64,000 nt of DNA from the NCBI GenBank assembly GCA_020086605.1, contig JACBWW010000007.1, positions 23,520,956 to 23,584,955 of the forward strand, given 5' to 3'. Under the pieces are notes generated by a model that searched no databases, was not told the origin of the DNA, and saw nothing but the letters and a program-made list of their open reading frames with translations. Positions 1 through 41,724 of this stretch are shown here, one piece after another. Source of the stretch: Lanius collurio (taxonomy: Eukaryota > Chordata > Aves > Passeriformes > Laniidae). Position 1 is the stretch's first letter; each line of letters opens with the position of its first letter. Both the position numbers and the translations under genes were made by a program.

Positions 1-3000
1 GCTGGGCTCTTGCTCACTGGGCACACTGAGACTTGGCTCTTTGCCCATGCAAGGAGCACAGCAGGGCTGCCATGCTTCGGTTCTGCAAGGGTGATGGGTT
101 CCTCTGCTACTCCAGAGCATATGGAAGTGCCCTGTGGAAATACATGCCGGGCAGTGGTTCTCCTGCTCTCTCAGTTTGAGTCATACATCTTCTGTGCAAG
201 AAGACAAAGCACCAGCCTTATATGTTTGCTGGGGGCCCTTGGAAATTAAGGATTTAAGTGCTCTAAGTGTTACTTAGTATAAAAAGGGGACCTTGGGGAC
301 ATCCCCAGCTGGAAGGTGCTCTCCCTGGCAGCGTCCCTGGGATACCATGCAATGGCTCCAACAGCTGGCTGCAGGAGTGCTCAGGCCCTGTGCTTATCAG
401 GGCCTCTCTTACAAAGGTTGTACCTTTTCACAGGTATTGGCTGGTAGCTTTTCAGTGGGGACCAGAGGAGAAGGAGATGGGGAGCATTGACCCTGGGTTA
501 GAGCAATTCCTCTTTGCCTGAACCTAACAGGCTCCTCGGGAGTGCTGCAATCTCCTGGGGCTGGGAACTGCTTCTTTGTGAAGTTCTTTGCTGACCTGAA
601 GGGGAAAGTGAGCAGGATTGCGACTGTGGCCAGGTGCCATAGCAGGGGGAAAGGGGATGCTCCCAAGGCCCAGTCTCCTCCACAGTCCAGAGCCGTCTTG
701 CTTGTGTTGGAAGTTGGTGGTGTGTGGTGGGAGGCTCTCCAGGGCTGAACAGCTCCTGTTAATCCTGGCTCAGCATGGTGCTCAACCCTCAAAAGTGGTT
801 TGATGCCTGGAGATACAAGCCCTTTTCCTTTTGCCATCACACTGCAGCTTGCAGGGTGCCCAGCAGGGGTGTGTGTGTGTTAATCTTTCCTCTTAGTGAA
901 ATGGGATCAGGTTGTAGAGAAGGAGTCTTAATTAGTTTTTTGTGTGTGTGTATACATAGACACCAGGTGTTGGGTTTTTTCAGCTTTCTTCATCTCTAGC
1001 CCACCAGAACCAAAAACCCACACAATTATTAATGCCAAAAGAGAGACTCTGGCAGGGTTACACTAGGCTGCTATTCCTAAAGCACTTTTAACATTTTGCT
1101 CTTAAGCATCACTTACAGTTTCCCCATGTTGCAGAAGCAGGAGCTTCCTCTCAGTGGGATGAAGGAACTTCCCTGTAGCTGTGCATCCCATCGGCATCAA
1201 ACGCAGCAGTGCAAACCAGTGCCCTGTGAACAGGAAAACATTACCCTCCTGCGTGAAAATGACTCACAGCCTCCACTCAGGTCACGAGAAGTGACATGAT
1301 AGAACCAGATTAATGGCTTTTCCAGTGTGGGTTTATCGGCTTTATTTCAAACTGAAGGCTTAAAAAGGTTTTCAGCAAGAGGTGCATTGAGTGCTATTGA
1401 ACATCCCATTTCAGGAGAGAGCTGTTTAGGAGTAACTGCATACCAGGCCACATTCCCTTCTGGCAGTGTTACTCTGCTCTCTCTGAATTCATTTGTGCTT
1501 TTTTTTTTTTTTTCAGTTCCAAACCTGTTTTTTCCCCTTAATCTTAAAATTTTCTGAGTGAAGAGGCAAAGAGCAGCACTGGAACCCCAGATCTGCTCAG
1601 CTGTGTGTGGCATGAGGAGAAAAACTCTGTAGCACCCCTGAATCTTCAGATGTGGCTTAGAACTCTGTGGCAGTAAAAGACATGTTCAGAAGGAAAATTT
1701 GCCCTCTTTTTTTGTGAGGAAGAGGACTTGAGGGAAACCAAGAATAGAAACCATACATGTTCCTACACTGTTAGGACTGGTTTCCAGGGTGTCCTGTCTC
1801 CTGAAATGTAGTTTCTTATGCAGAGGTTGAAGGCTTCCAGAGTTTTACCTAATCAAATCTTGTTTCCTTCAAGAAATTATGGGGTGTGAGGTTGATACAG
1901 TTCATGGGGCTCATCTGCCCAAACTTCTGGCCTGCTAGCAGAGGAGCATCCTTTACAGAGATCTTTCAGCTCAGTTTCAAAACTGCAGATGGATGTTCCA
2001 GAGGCAGTGATGCTTCCCTCCTGCTTTTTCCACAGCCTCCACATTTGCACTAACAAGTAAATTTATTGGAGGGACCTTTAAGACTCACTGGAAACAGAGA
2101 TGTAATTTTTACATTTTTTTATACAGAGCCAATTTTGGCAAAAATTTTATTTGGAGTTTGTAGGACCAGAGCTGGGATTTTTATTTCCCCTTGCCTTCCT
2201 GACATAACTCAGCAGCTGAACTAATTTGGCTCAGACTTTCCAAGCAAACTTGAAGGGGGAGCAGGCACATGATATTTCATACCAAAAGAAGTTAGTTTCT
2301 AAAGGGAGAGTCATCATGGGAGGGAGCAGGGAGAAGAATGCTGGGGTGTGTTTTACCCCTCAGAGGAAGAGAATGCCTCTCAGGAGGAGAAAAGGAGAGA
2401 GAGTCTGGCTGTGATGGAGGGGTGGGAAGCGCTGTTGGTTGGGTATCAGCTCCGGCGTACACTGGTGTGCCCTGTGTCACCCCGTGCTCCCTTTGCCTGT
2501 GCTCCTGGCCAGTGCTGTTCTCTGTGCTCACCCCATCAGCATCTGTGCTGGCTGAGGAGGGGCACCTGAAGGCCACTGTGGTTTGATCAGAGCAGTGCCT
2601 CTGTTTTCTGCCATTAATCCCAAATATTCCTTCCTGCCTTTCCCCTCACTCCCAGACCCTCTCCCCTGTGATCTGCTGTCCTGTGTTTTTTGAGCTCTGC
2701 TGTGACTTTGTAATTTTTTCCCTAGAGGTTATTCAGGGTAAAGCTGCACATCAAAGATGTAACTGTATTTAACTTGACCACATTATCATAGCTGGAAACT
2801 CCATAATATGTGGTGGTGGGGCCAAAGGCTGCAATATTTTTCAGTACTGTTTCTGATACTGCAGCCTGCCTGTGTTAGTGTACTGGGAGACTGAGGGTTT
2901 GCAGGGCTATTTACTTGTATCTGGAGGCTGTGCAATTATTCCTTGAATTGTAGGAAAGGCATTTGCCGATTTTAATATCTTGTCTTTCCTTGGTATTTTC

Positions 3001-3716
3001 TCAATTTATAGGGAAAATTCCTTCCCATATTGTTTCCAAAAAAGGACTGTAAGTGGATCCAGCATTTCCAGCTTTTTCCTAGAGTCTGCACTTGGTTACT
3101 CTGATTCAAGGCCGTTTTAACACCTTGTTATAAACATCATCATTAAGAAAGAATGTCAATAACTTGTTTGACTTGCTCAGTCTGAAGCTTCTAAGTTAAA
3201 TAATTTTAAATTGTATGTGGATATTTTTCAGCCTATAGAAAATCACCCATTTAACTTGCTGGGGATTCAGTCTACTTGCTTTTGCTGAGGACTTCTTCCT
3301 TGCAAAATCACCAAACAACAGCATCTTACTTCTTGTTGAGAAAAATGTTTAATAACTGTTTACCTGTCTCCTATATCCTGTGTGATATCATGTTGCCATT
3401 TATAAATCATCTTCTACATGGCAGGTGGTGGAAGGGGAATTCCATCCACACCACCTTGGCCTTCCTGGCTCTAGGCTAAGCAGACCTCAGTCTCTGATCC
3501 CTTCCCAAAAGACACACACCCCTAATCATCTCCCTGTACCTTTCATTCATGTGTTTCTCGGTGACCCTGTTAATAATCTTGCTCGCTGCCTCCTCAGCTG
3601 TCAGGCTCATTTTCTCTGGCCGTGTGGTGCTGAAGACCTGTGGTGTAACCATGCTGGGCTCTAGGAACTTTCTCCCTCAGCCTTACCCTCTTAAGGCCTC
3701 TTTCTGGACACTGACT

Positions 3717-3750
3717 CTTCCAACCTGAACCATTCCATGATTCTGTGATT
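3717..3750 (+). repeat. CR1 LINE 3'-end fragment
   Basis: A short remnant containing CTTCCAACCTGAACCATTCC followed by ATGATTCTGTGATT matches the 3' terminus of avian CR1 elements in sense orientation. The body upstream is too diverged or truncated to recognise, so the left boundary is uncertain. It is the only CR1 piece I see upstream of the CLCN4 start codon. Confidence 0.6.
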
Positions 3751-4314
3751 CAGCTCACTCTGCTGGCAGCACTGCCCTGTTTGCCTGGATTCAGGCCCTG
3801 TGAGGACGTTGCTCCAGGTCCATCTCTGTGACTGGGTCTAAATTCCTTGGGAGTGGGGATGCATGGATGCTGGCAGAGCACCCAGCTCTCGGGAGGAGGT
3901 GCCTTTGTTTGACAGATCACCTTGATCAGGTAATGGCCTGAGGCTGGGGCACCATGGTCCTTGGAACAGTCAATACAAGTATTAGGGGCACAGAGTGGCA
4001 AACCATCTGTCAGTGCAAAGGGGTCTGGTGATGATGGCCATACTACTACTATAGAAAATAAATATGTGTTAGTACTACTATACTGCTGTAGTAAATAAAT
4101 CCCGGGGATTTTCACAGCCCCAATGCTCCTTCATTTTTGCAGTAACTGCTGTCATGTCACACCACATGAGCACAGCTTGTCTGACCAACCATTCAGGTCA
4201 GTGGTGGGCTCAACTTTGATGGAGTCATGATTCAAAAGTTTTGTGTCTGGAGTGGAATCTCCTCTGTTTCACCACTGTAAGTGTGTTGGTACTAGAGCAT
4301 AAAAAAGCCCTGAG

Positions 4315-4340
4315 ACACACCGTGTTTTCCTTCGGTGTGT
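4315..4340. other. Short perfect hairpin
   Basis: ACACACCG (4315-4322) is followed after a 10-nt loop by its exact reverse complement CGGTGTGT (4333-4340). It lies deep in the upstream intron with no associated gene, and an 8-bp stem of this kind can arise by chance. Confidence 0.3.
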
Positions 4341-7300
4341 TTGGCTAACACGTGACACATTTGTAAGAGATGGAACAGGTGATGCTTTGGACACCCTGAA
4401 AAAGGTGCTCCGAATGTGAATTGAGAAACTTGCAAACTAAATTGGAATTTAGGCTTCTGCTTTCTTCTCCAAGCCTCTTGCCAGGTTCACTTATTCTTTG
4501 TACCACAGAAGAAGAGAGGTATTCTTTGCTGCCTGCATCCTGTCATGTTTCACGTAGCAACCCCCCACTTCAAGAAAAACAGCAAAGAGTGTAGGTGAAT
4601 GTTTTCTTGCCTGCTAGAAACATTTGAAGTGTTGAAGTAATTCAATAACTGTGATCTGTTGAAAGTAACTTGAAACTTGTTGGAATTGCATTAAAAATCA
4701 TACTGCCTGCCTCAGTGCAGTGTATCCAATTAAAACAGAAAACAGGATGAAGAGAACATAGCAAAGAACTAGCATGTCTAGGAGCAGTAGGCCAGGGCCA
4801 AGACTTTTCCTTTGATGACTGTTCAGCTAGTTGTTTTCCATCAGTATACTTTTCAGCCTCTTTGAACCATGGGATGTTTTGGTCTGTGCTTGCCATGTCA
4901 AATACATTTCATATCTGATCAGTCAGTCAGAACTACCTAGAATGTTAGTTCACTGATAGAGCTCTTTTAGCTGTCGCTTTTACATTTGCTCGTGCTGTAA
5001 CAGTGAGTTTGTCAGCATTTTCACTGTAAATATGATTTACCATTCTTTCATAAAACTTAGCTCCAAGCTGATCAAAGTCACATGAAGAGTTTACTCACTG
5101 TGAGACTTGCAGAAAAAAATGTCACCCTGAATACAATAGTACTATTACCTTTTTGCTCTTTAGAAAATAGTAAAAAGTGAGTAAATGTAATGAGATCTTG
5201 TGTCTGTGTAGTACCGGCTGAGCTGGTTGGTGTGTCCTGGTCCATCAGCAGCTCCCTGTGTTTGCACCCTGGATTCTGTAGTTTGTTTGCATGAATCTCT
5301 TCTTTGCTTTCCTTATGTGCTTAAAAATTACCTGGTTTCCTGCAACCATAAAGCTTCACAGTCTAATATTTAGACCTTTACTGCCAGCTTGCTCTCATGC
5401 AGCTCCTCTGACATTTGTAGGGTAGCTCTTTCTGGCTTCAGAATACTGTGCACCAAGCATGGCTTGGGAGATCAGGAACTGACCACCAGACTGATCTGGC
5501 CCAAGATTTCTGGAAGATGTGTAGGATTATGTGGCAGCCAGGAGAGCCTCCATTAGGAGGCACATTTGTCAGTCTAGCATTGTGACCTCTCTTGATTAGT
5601 GACTCAGTGCCTGCCAGGACTTTGCTGTGTCTACAGGATTGAAATAGTCTGATATGGGTCTAAATCCAGGGAAGTCTCCTAACTAGAACCCTGTGAGTTC
5701 CAGAGATATGTGGTTCAGTCAGGTTTCTTTGTTTTCTAGTTCAGTTTCTAGATACAACCTGTTTGCAATTATTAAAGCAGAGTTTTGACACAAACGTTCA
5801 GTTGTAGATACAGTAAGCAAATTAATAAAAAGGGGTGCTTGTTGTTAAGGCTCTCTGTATTGTATGGTAGGGAATAAAATGGCTGATGGAATTCAAAGGG
5901 GAGAAAGGCAAATCAAAGGGGAAAACTACCCTAAGAGATTACAGAGTGATGGACTCCAGACTGGCCACTGTCTCTCAGGAAGTCACAGCAGACTGCTCAG
6001 TGTTGGATGTCTGCCCTAGGAAAAGCTGGTGGAGTGCCAGAAATTATTAGGAAGAGAATATGGGGACTAAGCAGGAAACAGCCCTTGCACAAATTATGTT
6101 GCATCAGCATCTGCAAAAGTAGTGGAAAGGACAGCAAGGACATCTAGGGCATGGAACAACAAAGGGACCAAATAGGTATGTTAAACAATTCCTCAGCAAG
6201 ACTCAACACCTTTCAGTGTATACAATAAGCTCTGTCAGAGCATCCAAATCTCTTAGATGCTCAGTTCTGAGGAGATGCATTTGTAATTCTGCATGTCCTG
6301 GTATTGCAATGTTTTCTTTTGAACTGGTTGTGTTACACTCATTAGGTCAGGAGAAGATGTCTACCTCTGACATCTCTTTGTGATCAATAAACAGAAATTA
6401 TCACTTCTGGGAAGGAATCACTCTCATTCTATGTAAATAGTTAGTTTCCTGTCATCAGCTGTGAAAAGAGGCTAGGTTTTATTGTCCAGAGTATAGTGAA
6501 GATTTCTCATGCTAGATGAGACAACCAGCACCATGGCTGTTCATGCTTTTGCCATCATCAGAGTGGTACACCTGGCCACAATTCATGTTTGGATGCAGTT
6601 AATTTGCCCTTAATTTATGTGTGTGAAAATATCTGTAACTGACTAATTGGTGTAAGGCTCCAGTTCTGCTGGCAGAACTGAAAGCATCTCTGCAAGCTTC
6701 ACTAGGAGGACAAGTTAGCTCATCCTGACACAAACCTTGTAAATTATTACGGATGCCAAAGTAAGGTGAGAGAAATAAATGAAAAATAAAGGGAAAGAAA
6801 GGGATACTTATGGTGCTCAGTAATAGGATATACGATGGAAACTCTGTAGTTCTCAGTTCAAAAGTGCTGTAGCTAGGTTTATTTACTAAAATTGTGTTTT
6901 GCATAATCTGGTATCACATCTCTGCTTTCAAAAGTGTAGTACCTGAAGTGAACTTTTAAGGCTGGCAGTCATCCAGTTCACTGCAATTTCCAGGTACTGG
7001 CATGCTACCTTGAGTTCAAAGTTTGTTTGTTTTCTTCATCTTCCATAGCCCTGTGGTCTCTAGCACATTTTCTCTTTCCTTGGACATGTTGTGTAGCACG
7101 TATTTTTGGGGTAGATTCAGACTGAGATTGTAATTATCCTACATATTTGTGGTCTGGCCTGGTATTATCCATCACAATACTGTCATGTGCAAGGCATCGA
7201 CAATATACTTAAAAAGCTATTTTTTCATGATATAAGTAGCATGTTGGGTAATTGTCTTGTGGTATGAAGGAAAACTTGGCAATGCTTTCTGTGCTAGAGT

Positions 7301-9034
7301 TTCCAGGAGTTTTTTTATTTAGCAGAGGGGGCTGCCTTTTGCAGGCAGACAGTCTGAGCTGCATGTTCTTTACAAGTCCTTCTTTGCTGTATGGGAAAAA
7401 TAAGGTGAAGTAAATGATCTGAAAAACATCACAATGTTAAAAAGTAATAGGACTGTCTAATCCTTTTACCTCCTTTCAGCTTTCCTTTCAAGTCCTCTTA
7501 CAAGACACTGAGCTCAAGCTCCCCTTGCAACTTCAGCTCCTGTTGTCAGCCACATCACCCCACCTTCAGATTTTCTTTTCACTTAGCAAATGTGGGAGTG
7601 TGCTCTCACCTGCTTGGCGAAGTATCGCTGTTCTCAGTTGTCACTCCTCTTAACTTCTGCTTTTTAAATCACCCCCATCTTGTGGCAGCTTATTTGTGCT
7701 CTGCAGCGCTGCCTAGGACACTTGCTCTGCATTGAGTTTCCTTCCCCAGGCTGTGATTCACTTGCTTGGTTCTCTTTCAGACAAACATGCCATGGTGCTG
7801 GGAGATCACTTGACTTCTGCATTTAAAAGGGCTTCTATTAATGGTGTAATGGTGATCTGCTGGTTGCCTGTAAGATAATGCTTTTCTCAGCTGCCTGTGC
7901 TCAGCACATTGTCTGTGTCATCCAAAATCCCTACCCTCTCATGAGAGCAGACTGACAAAGCTGAGTGTTCATACTTATTACCTTGCTGAAGTCACCACTA
8001 AGGCAAAGAATTACATGGTGAGGTTTCAGATAAAACAGTTGAAAATGGGGAGAGGGGAAGGAAAAGACACTAAATAAAGAGGGCTGAGCAGGGTATCAGG
8101 ATTTATGGACAGTCCACTAAAACTTATCTGCTACATTTTTATCTGTTCCAATTACAGAGTTGGGAAATTTCCTCACAGTTTCAAAGATCTAAATTCTTGT
8201 GAAATTCCCATTTTTATACCTGGTGGAACAAAGTGGGTGGCAGTCATTGGTGCCCTGCTGGCCTCATCAGTGACTAGCAAAAGTCACCTTGTGTCAGTCA
8301 AGGAGCTACAGGCTCTGCAGGATCTGTTCCATACAACCCCTAAGGTCTGTATATGTCCCCATTCTTCTTATGTGTTCTAATGGGTTTTTTCCTTATAACA
8401 CTATGATAACAGATTTTTTTTTTAGACATGTCATTTCAAATTACAAACCCTATGTATTCTCTGGAAGGCCCCGTTTCCCAGGCACCTCTTTTAGGATGGA
8501 TGGGATTAGCCATCTTTAGAGTAACACTTTGTTAAGTGATGTAAAAGTGCACAGCTGCCTTTTCCAGTCCCAGCCCAGGACCTCCCTGCCCAGCTGCTGG
8601 AGCACTCATGGACCCCTTGGTCATGTGCAGATTCAGCCAGTAGCTCAGCCTGTATCCCAGAGGCACACACACAGTAGATCTTCAATTGGCGTGAGTGATG
8701 AGGTTTGTTTCTGCTCATGGTCTACATGTTCGCTCTGTCAGGTTTCTGTCTCTTGTATATTTTGTTTCTGGTTTCTCCTCAGTTGCCCATATTCTTCCAA
8801 TGTCCCTGATCAGACCACCTTGCTGGAACAGACATTCTCATACTCCTACATGCCCTCATCCAAATTCCCATCAAATGCCCCTGGTGACTGTTTGTTGTAG
8901 TTTGGGGACAGGTGTCTTTTATTTCCTCATGTGCTTTAGTAGGATATGTGGTGGATATTTCTCCCCCTGTTTTCTTAAAGCAAATATGAAGAGTTTGTGG
9001 GTGCCCCTCAGGACTACTGTTCATGCTGTCTTGA

Positions 9035-36660
<27,626 letters not shown>

Positions 36661-39600
36661 ACTGGTAACGAAGAAGAAAGTAACCCCAAAGAAATCCCTT
36701 CTAGATTAACACAAAGGCTGTGTTTGGTGTTTCATCTTGCTTAAAATGAAAAAGGTAATGTATATGAGGAATGGCCTGATATGCCTCTGACAGAGGGAGT
36801 AGATGCAGGACAGCACTTATTTCATGAGGAAGGCAGTTTAGAAGCTCTGAGCAGCTGCAGACATCAGGCTGTGTTTCCTTAATGAGATTCCCAACAGCTC
36901 AGTTGGAGTGCTGGTGGGTGCAAGCGATGCAGTGCTGAGAGACAAAGAGCCAGGAGCACCAGTGGGAGGCGTCAAGGTCACATTAGCTCGTGAGGCAGGT
37001 GTGAAGAGCAGCAGACACTGTTTATGGACAAGCTGCTAAGAGATATGAAGGTTTGTGTTCCAAGCCAGAGAGTGTAGATGAGTATTGTCAGTTGCTTTTG
37101 TTACTGGAATCATGGCTACTTATTTGTTACTGAGTTATACCATTTTCATGATGGACAAAAATTGTCATATTTTTAAATGAAAGATTTTGTCATCTTCATT
37201 TATTTTGTAAATGTTTAATGATTCAAGACTGGAGTTAGGAAAAGAGTAAGAGTACACCTCAACTCACTTTAAAATGTAGTGTCCCTTGCTCCCTGCTTCA
37301 GTCTTTTGAATTTTATACTGCTTAGCATTTCTGTCAACCAGCTTCTCCTTATTAATGTTAAAATGGGATTTATTTGTAAGAATTTATTATCTCTCTATGC
37401 AATTTTGCATACAAGTACTGTAAAATTTAGTAATTTGTGGTTTGCTGTGGTAACTGGAAAAACATCGAAGCCCATAAAATAGTTTTCAAAAGCACTAAAA
37501 GGATAGTGGTATCCATCTCTCATCAGTGTTAGTGACAAGAGATTGAATCCCTCACCTGTCTTCCCTTGTGTACATCACCATTTTTCACACATGAATGAAG
37601 TTCTGCATTGATTCTTGGTTCTCCACTTAGATCCTCTTTGTCATTGCTCTTTCTTGGCATTTGTCTGCACCTGCCAAGAGATTGCTGAAATTAATTTAAC
37701 AGTCATAGACACTTATTCTGTAAGAGATCTACTTTTTATGCACCTGTCAGTCATAGGACTGTGGAATCCGTCTCCACAGCACTGTGACTGGATAAGATCA
37801 GAGAGACTGAGAATGCAAATGATCGTAGGAAAGCTTTAAGTATTTATCTGTTTGCACCAAGAACACAGGATTTAACAGACCCTTCTAGAGACCTCTAAGT
37901 CACTCAGGTAAAAATGCTAAATTTTCCTAAACTATTGTTCTGGTCCTATGTGAGGTACAGGGGGTCAACCCTTTAGTCAACACTGCTATCAGTAACAGAA
38001 TACCAAATTGTACTCTCTGTAACACATAATTCACACTGCCCAGGGTTTCCTTTATAGATGTAAACTTAAGGATTGGAGAAAGATTGAGTTCTCACTTAGG
38101 TGCCCTGAATCCCCTTCAGACCTCCTGGTCCCTTCATTTAGACATCTAAGACCTCTGGTGTTTTTGTTCAAATTCACACAGAAAGATGGTGGTGTTCAGA
38201 TGGTCCCCATGGACAGAGATGAGCAGTGTCCTTTCATGCCAGAGCAGCCTGTTGCTTACTCCAGCCCAAACCCAGTCTGTTGATCTATCATGTAGGCAGT
38301 TTGCATGATTATTGTGTCCCTGAACTGAGACAACTACTCAGGTGCACCCTGAGTTAGATGCCGAAGCTGTATGTCACAAATTCCTGCTCTTATCTCCAGT
38401 GACCCTGCTTCCTTCTGGCATGTGTCCCACTGCATTCACACGGAGCACGGCCCGAATTGCTGAAGTAAAAGAAACGGAAGTAAAGGGATAATTTTAATCT
38501 GTTAAGTACTCCACTTAACAATGGTGTTTGCACCAGACTGACATAAATATACGTAGCTCTGGCCAAAACCCATAAATATTTCAGGGTATACTTTTTGTTA
38601 ACTGAACAGCTGCAGTACAATGCATTATTAAAGGGATATTGTTAAAACTATGTAAACTATAGAACTGAGCAATCCCTTTCTTCTGAAAATAGGAAATACA
38701 ACATAATATAGTTATTTCTTATGTTTTTCTGTCAAGCTGTCAGCAGCCAAATTCATAAAAAACCAACCAAGTCAACAACAAAGTCCATAAGCACTAGATT
38801 TCCTCATTTGAACTGAGATGCCATCATAAAATCAGTTCATTTCCACAACTAAATCCAAGTGTGACTTTATACAATTGTCAGTTTCTACCCATAACCTCTA
38901 GAATTTAAGGGATTTAGACTAAGATAAATAGGCTGACTTTTGAGAGCAATCTCATTCTTGGATTAAAACTGTGTGACAACGTTCTACTCTTCCATGTTTG
39001 CTAACAGGAACCAATATAGTGTATCAACACTGAAAAACATTATCATTTTCTGAGAAAAAGACGTGGAGTTGCCTAACTGAGGTTAAGCTGGCTTTGAATA
39101 CAAATTCACATGTGCATTCACTTGGATTACCAGGTTAAACTCAGTCTGTGGTTATGCATGGGCATGAACTTGTGTGGTTAATTCCCAATTATACCCAGAG
39201 GCCTGATGTACTGAAACCTACAGTCACCCCTGTGATAGCTTGTTGCCTTGCCTTATTAGCTCTCTTAGGAGGAGCCCTTGGGGCCTAAAAACAGGATCCA
39301 GAAAATCAACATGGTGGTTTGCAGCAAAGGAATTGAGATTTATGCAGCTGTTGTGGGTTCAGTTTGACCCTGGACTATCACCCAGGTAAAAGGCAGGTAA
39401 AGGGGTGTATAGCTCTCTTCTGTTGAACACATTCCGTTCTAGATGGAAAGTTTTAAATACCTGAGGGGTCAGGGGAAAAACCTTTGGGCATGTAACCATG
39501 TAGTACTGCTCCTTGTTCCAGTTTTTGTTCAGAATATGTTAAACCCTTCAGAGCAGGGGCTGCTATCTGGCTGTCTAGAAATGGCACTCTCATGGCTAAC

Positions 39601-40188
39601 TTCAGCTGCTTGGTGTTATCATCAAGGCTGAGGCTGGTGCTAGAATGACATGGAGGGCTTTGAAATGGGACAGACTTTGCTAATTAGAAAATTTCATCTG
39701 TGCTACAGCCTTTATTGCTCTTCCCACTGATGTCTGAAAGGGAACACCCTTAATATAAATTAATAACATGCTTGTCTCAAAAAAAATGCAGTTATGATGT
39801 AATGATTTAATTTATTTCCCCATAACAAGCCCATTATCAGGCACTGTTTTCCATCTGTATTCCAAAATTTGTCTCAGAAGGTACTGAATAGACTCCAAGA
39901 GGCATAGATCTCAGGCTTAACTATTTATTTGAATTTGTAGAGCTCAAGATAGTCATGTAGCGTTATCAATCTGAGTTACGTATTTTAGTACATACTGCTG
40001 ACTTTATGCAACCTCAGATCAGTCCTTCAAGCTGTTGGCTTTGAAAAATACCCAACTAAACTAAACAGGAGAATAAAAATCTTTGAATGATGCAGGTTCA
40101 GTATTGTACCTTTGTTTTGCATGAACTGTGTTCAGTGACATTCAGCTTCTAATGTGTACTTGAAGCGATCTGTACCAGAAAATTTAAT

Positions 40189-40194
40189 AATAAA
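40189..40194 (+). promoter_or_regulatory. Candidate proximal polyadenylation signal AATAAA
   Basis: A canonical hexamer in TTAATAATAAAGTACAG, the first AATAAA I find after the CLCN4 stop codon. It could give a shorter 3' UTR isoform. Confidence 0.4.
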
Positions 40195-40365
40195 GTACAG
40201 AAATGGATGACATTAGACAGACCCTTTGGCTGTCCCAGGATACCAACTATTAATTCTTATGCTTTGAAGAAGCAGGAAAAGAATGTTTAAGAATTACAGG
40301 AGACTCACTGATTCCGTGTTGGAATGATGCTATATTTATGACTATAGTTTTGCTTTGGTTCTGTT

Positions 40366-40415
40366 TGTTGGGGTTTTTTTTGTTTGTTTGTTTGGTTTTT
40401 TGTTTTTTTTTTTTA
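40366..40415. repeat. T/G-rich tract with (TTTG)n
   Basis: A run of thymines interrupted by G at short intervals, including GTTTGTTTGTTTGG, ending in T12. It lies just upstream of the likely distal polyadenylation signal, so it could act as a U-rich upstream element in the RNA. Confidence 0.8.
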
Positions 40416-40477
40416 ATTGTAGAAAACAGTGTATATGTTGCACCTTATAAAAAGCAATGTTTGGACTCTATTTTTAA

Positions 40478-40483
40478 AATAAA
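40478..40483 (+). promoter_or_regulatory. Likely distal polyadenylation signal AATAAA
   Basis: AATAAA in TTTTTAAAATAAAACTGAC. The repeat-free sequence ends soon after it, and mobile-element copies begin within about 600 bp. I take this as the best candidate for the main CLCN4 transcript end. Confidence 0.55.
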
Positions 40484-40505
40484 ACTGACTTACAGTACTG
40501 GAAAC

Positions 40506-41100
40506 TTTTCTTGGACATCTTATTAATTAGAGAAGTATTTCACTTAATATATGTATAATTTTTATGTTTCCTTTTCTCACTTTTAGGGGTAACTGAAGCC
40601 TGAGTTCTAGAGATCTAGGATATCCAATTCAGTTATGGGTTAGGTAATATTAAGAAGGGAGTCAGTAAAGTTCACACAGTGGACTTCAGAGAATCAGCCT
40701 TGAAAGCTGGCTATTTTATTTCTTTCTGGCTATGTTATTTCTTCAGCATCATAAATACCTTAGAAAATGAAAAAAGTAAGAAAAATGATTTATCTAGTCA
40801 GGTTATTCTGTCTACAAAAATCATTGAACTTTAACACTAGATGTTGCAAAGTCCCTATAATATAATTTTTGTATCTATTTTTCAGTTGCACATTAACTCA
40901 GAGCTAAGATCAAAGACTGAAAATGACAGGCTCAATCATCCCTATTTAATTGGATGAGATATACCCTAAATCTCTGTCAGAGGCTAAATTCTATATAGTA
41001 GTAAAGAATATGGGCTTGATCCTGATCAACATACTAACTAAAATGAACATGCCAGCAATATCCTAGTTCAAGTTAAGTGACTCATTTCAGAAGCTGGTGT
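40506..41100. other. Intergenic, nothing recognised
   Basis: AT-rich sequence between the presumed transcript end and the LTR cluster. No gene, RNA or repeat family seen. Confidence 0.6.
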
Positions 41101-41674
41101 TGGTGTTGGGAGTCCCACGGCCTTTAACTCATTCCATGGATTGCCGTGCCCTTAACACAACTCAAAACACACACCAAAAAGCCAGGAGTCATCAGGAATG
41201 CAGCAACTTTAATAAGTAGTAACTACAGGAATTATCCTGTAGTTTGCATTTGGTCATGGGGCTCTGAACCTTAGACCTACCTGTCATCACTTGTGATGGC
41301 ACAGCTGGGCAATGGAATAGAAGGTGTTGAGGGGAATTCAGTGCTGCCCTGGTGCAGCTGTGCTCCACATATCCTGGCCTATCCTCCATTCATCCAAACC
41401 AAGCAGCCTGTTTCCATCCACGTGCCTTCTTGCTCCTTTAGGGGTGGCTCTTCCTCCACGTGTATTTCCTACAAGCTCTATTATTCCCTCACGCTGTTCC
41501 GCTCCTCTGCTCCAAACGTGATCTTGTTTCCAGATCCTCTCTGCTGTGGTGGCCCACTAAGCACAATCTCACAGACACTGTATCCAAAATAAGAAAGGTG
41601 CATCTCTGGGGGAAGGCCTCCACTTGTGGCAGATGGGATTTTGCATTGCTGCTTCCTGGAGGACACGGCAAACA
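41101..41674 (-). mobile_element. Tentative solo LTR (574 bp)
   Basis: Begins TGGTGTTGGG, ends GGCAAACA, and is bracketed by TGGTGT at 41095-41100 and 41675-41680, a possible 6-bp target duplication. On the minus strand an ATTAAA (41213-41208) could serve as the poly(A) signal. The left TGGTGT is itself followed by TGGTGT inside the element, which makes the duplication less certain, and I find no clear TATA box. It lies about 50 bp from a stronger LTR, and its composition differs from the flanking AT-rich DNA. Confidence 0.45.
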
Positions 41675-41724
41675 TGGTGTTGCTGGAATGCCACATTGAG
41701 TTTTTCGTTTTTTGGATTGCTATC

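Larger units (their letters stand above)
36661..40505 (+). other. CLCN4: Presumed CLCN4 3' untranslated region
   Basis: About 3.8 kb follow the stop codon before the first convincing polyadenylation signal. The stretch has no mobile-element copy, unlike the sequence after it, which suits a transcribed UTR. Mammalian CLCN4 also has a multi-kilobase 3' UTR. The end point is inferred from the AATAAA signals at 40189 and 40478, not from transcript data. Confidence 0.6.

Noticed and set aside
409..840. 143-codon minus-strand open frame near the window start
   Set aside because: Low-information sequence rich in Pro, Ser and Leu, with overlapping frames on the other strand; no recognisable family.
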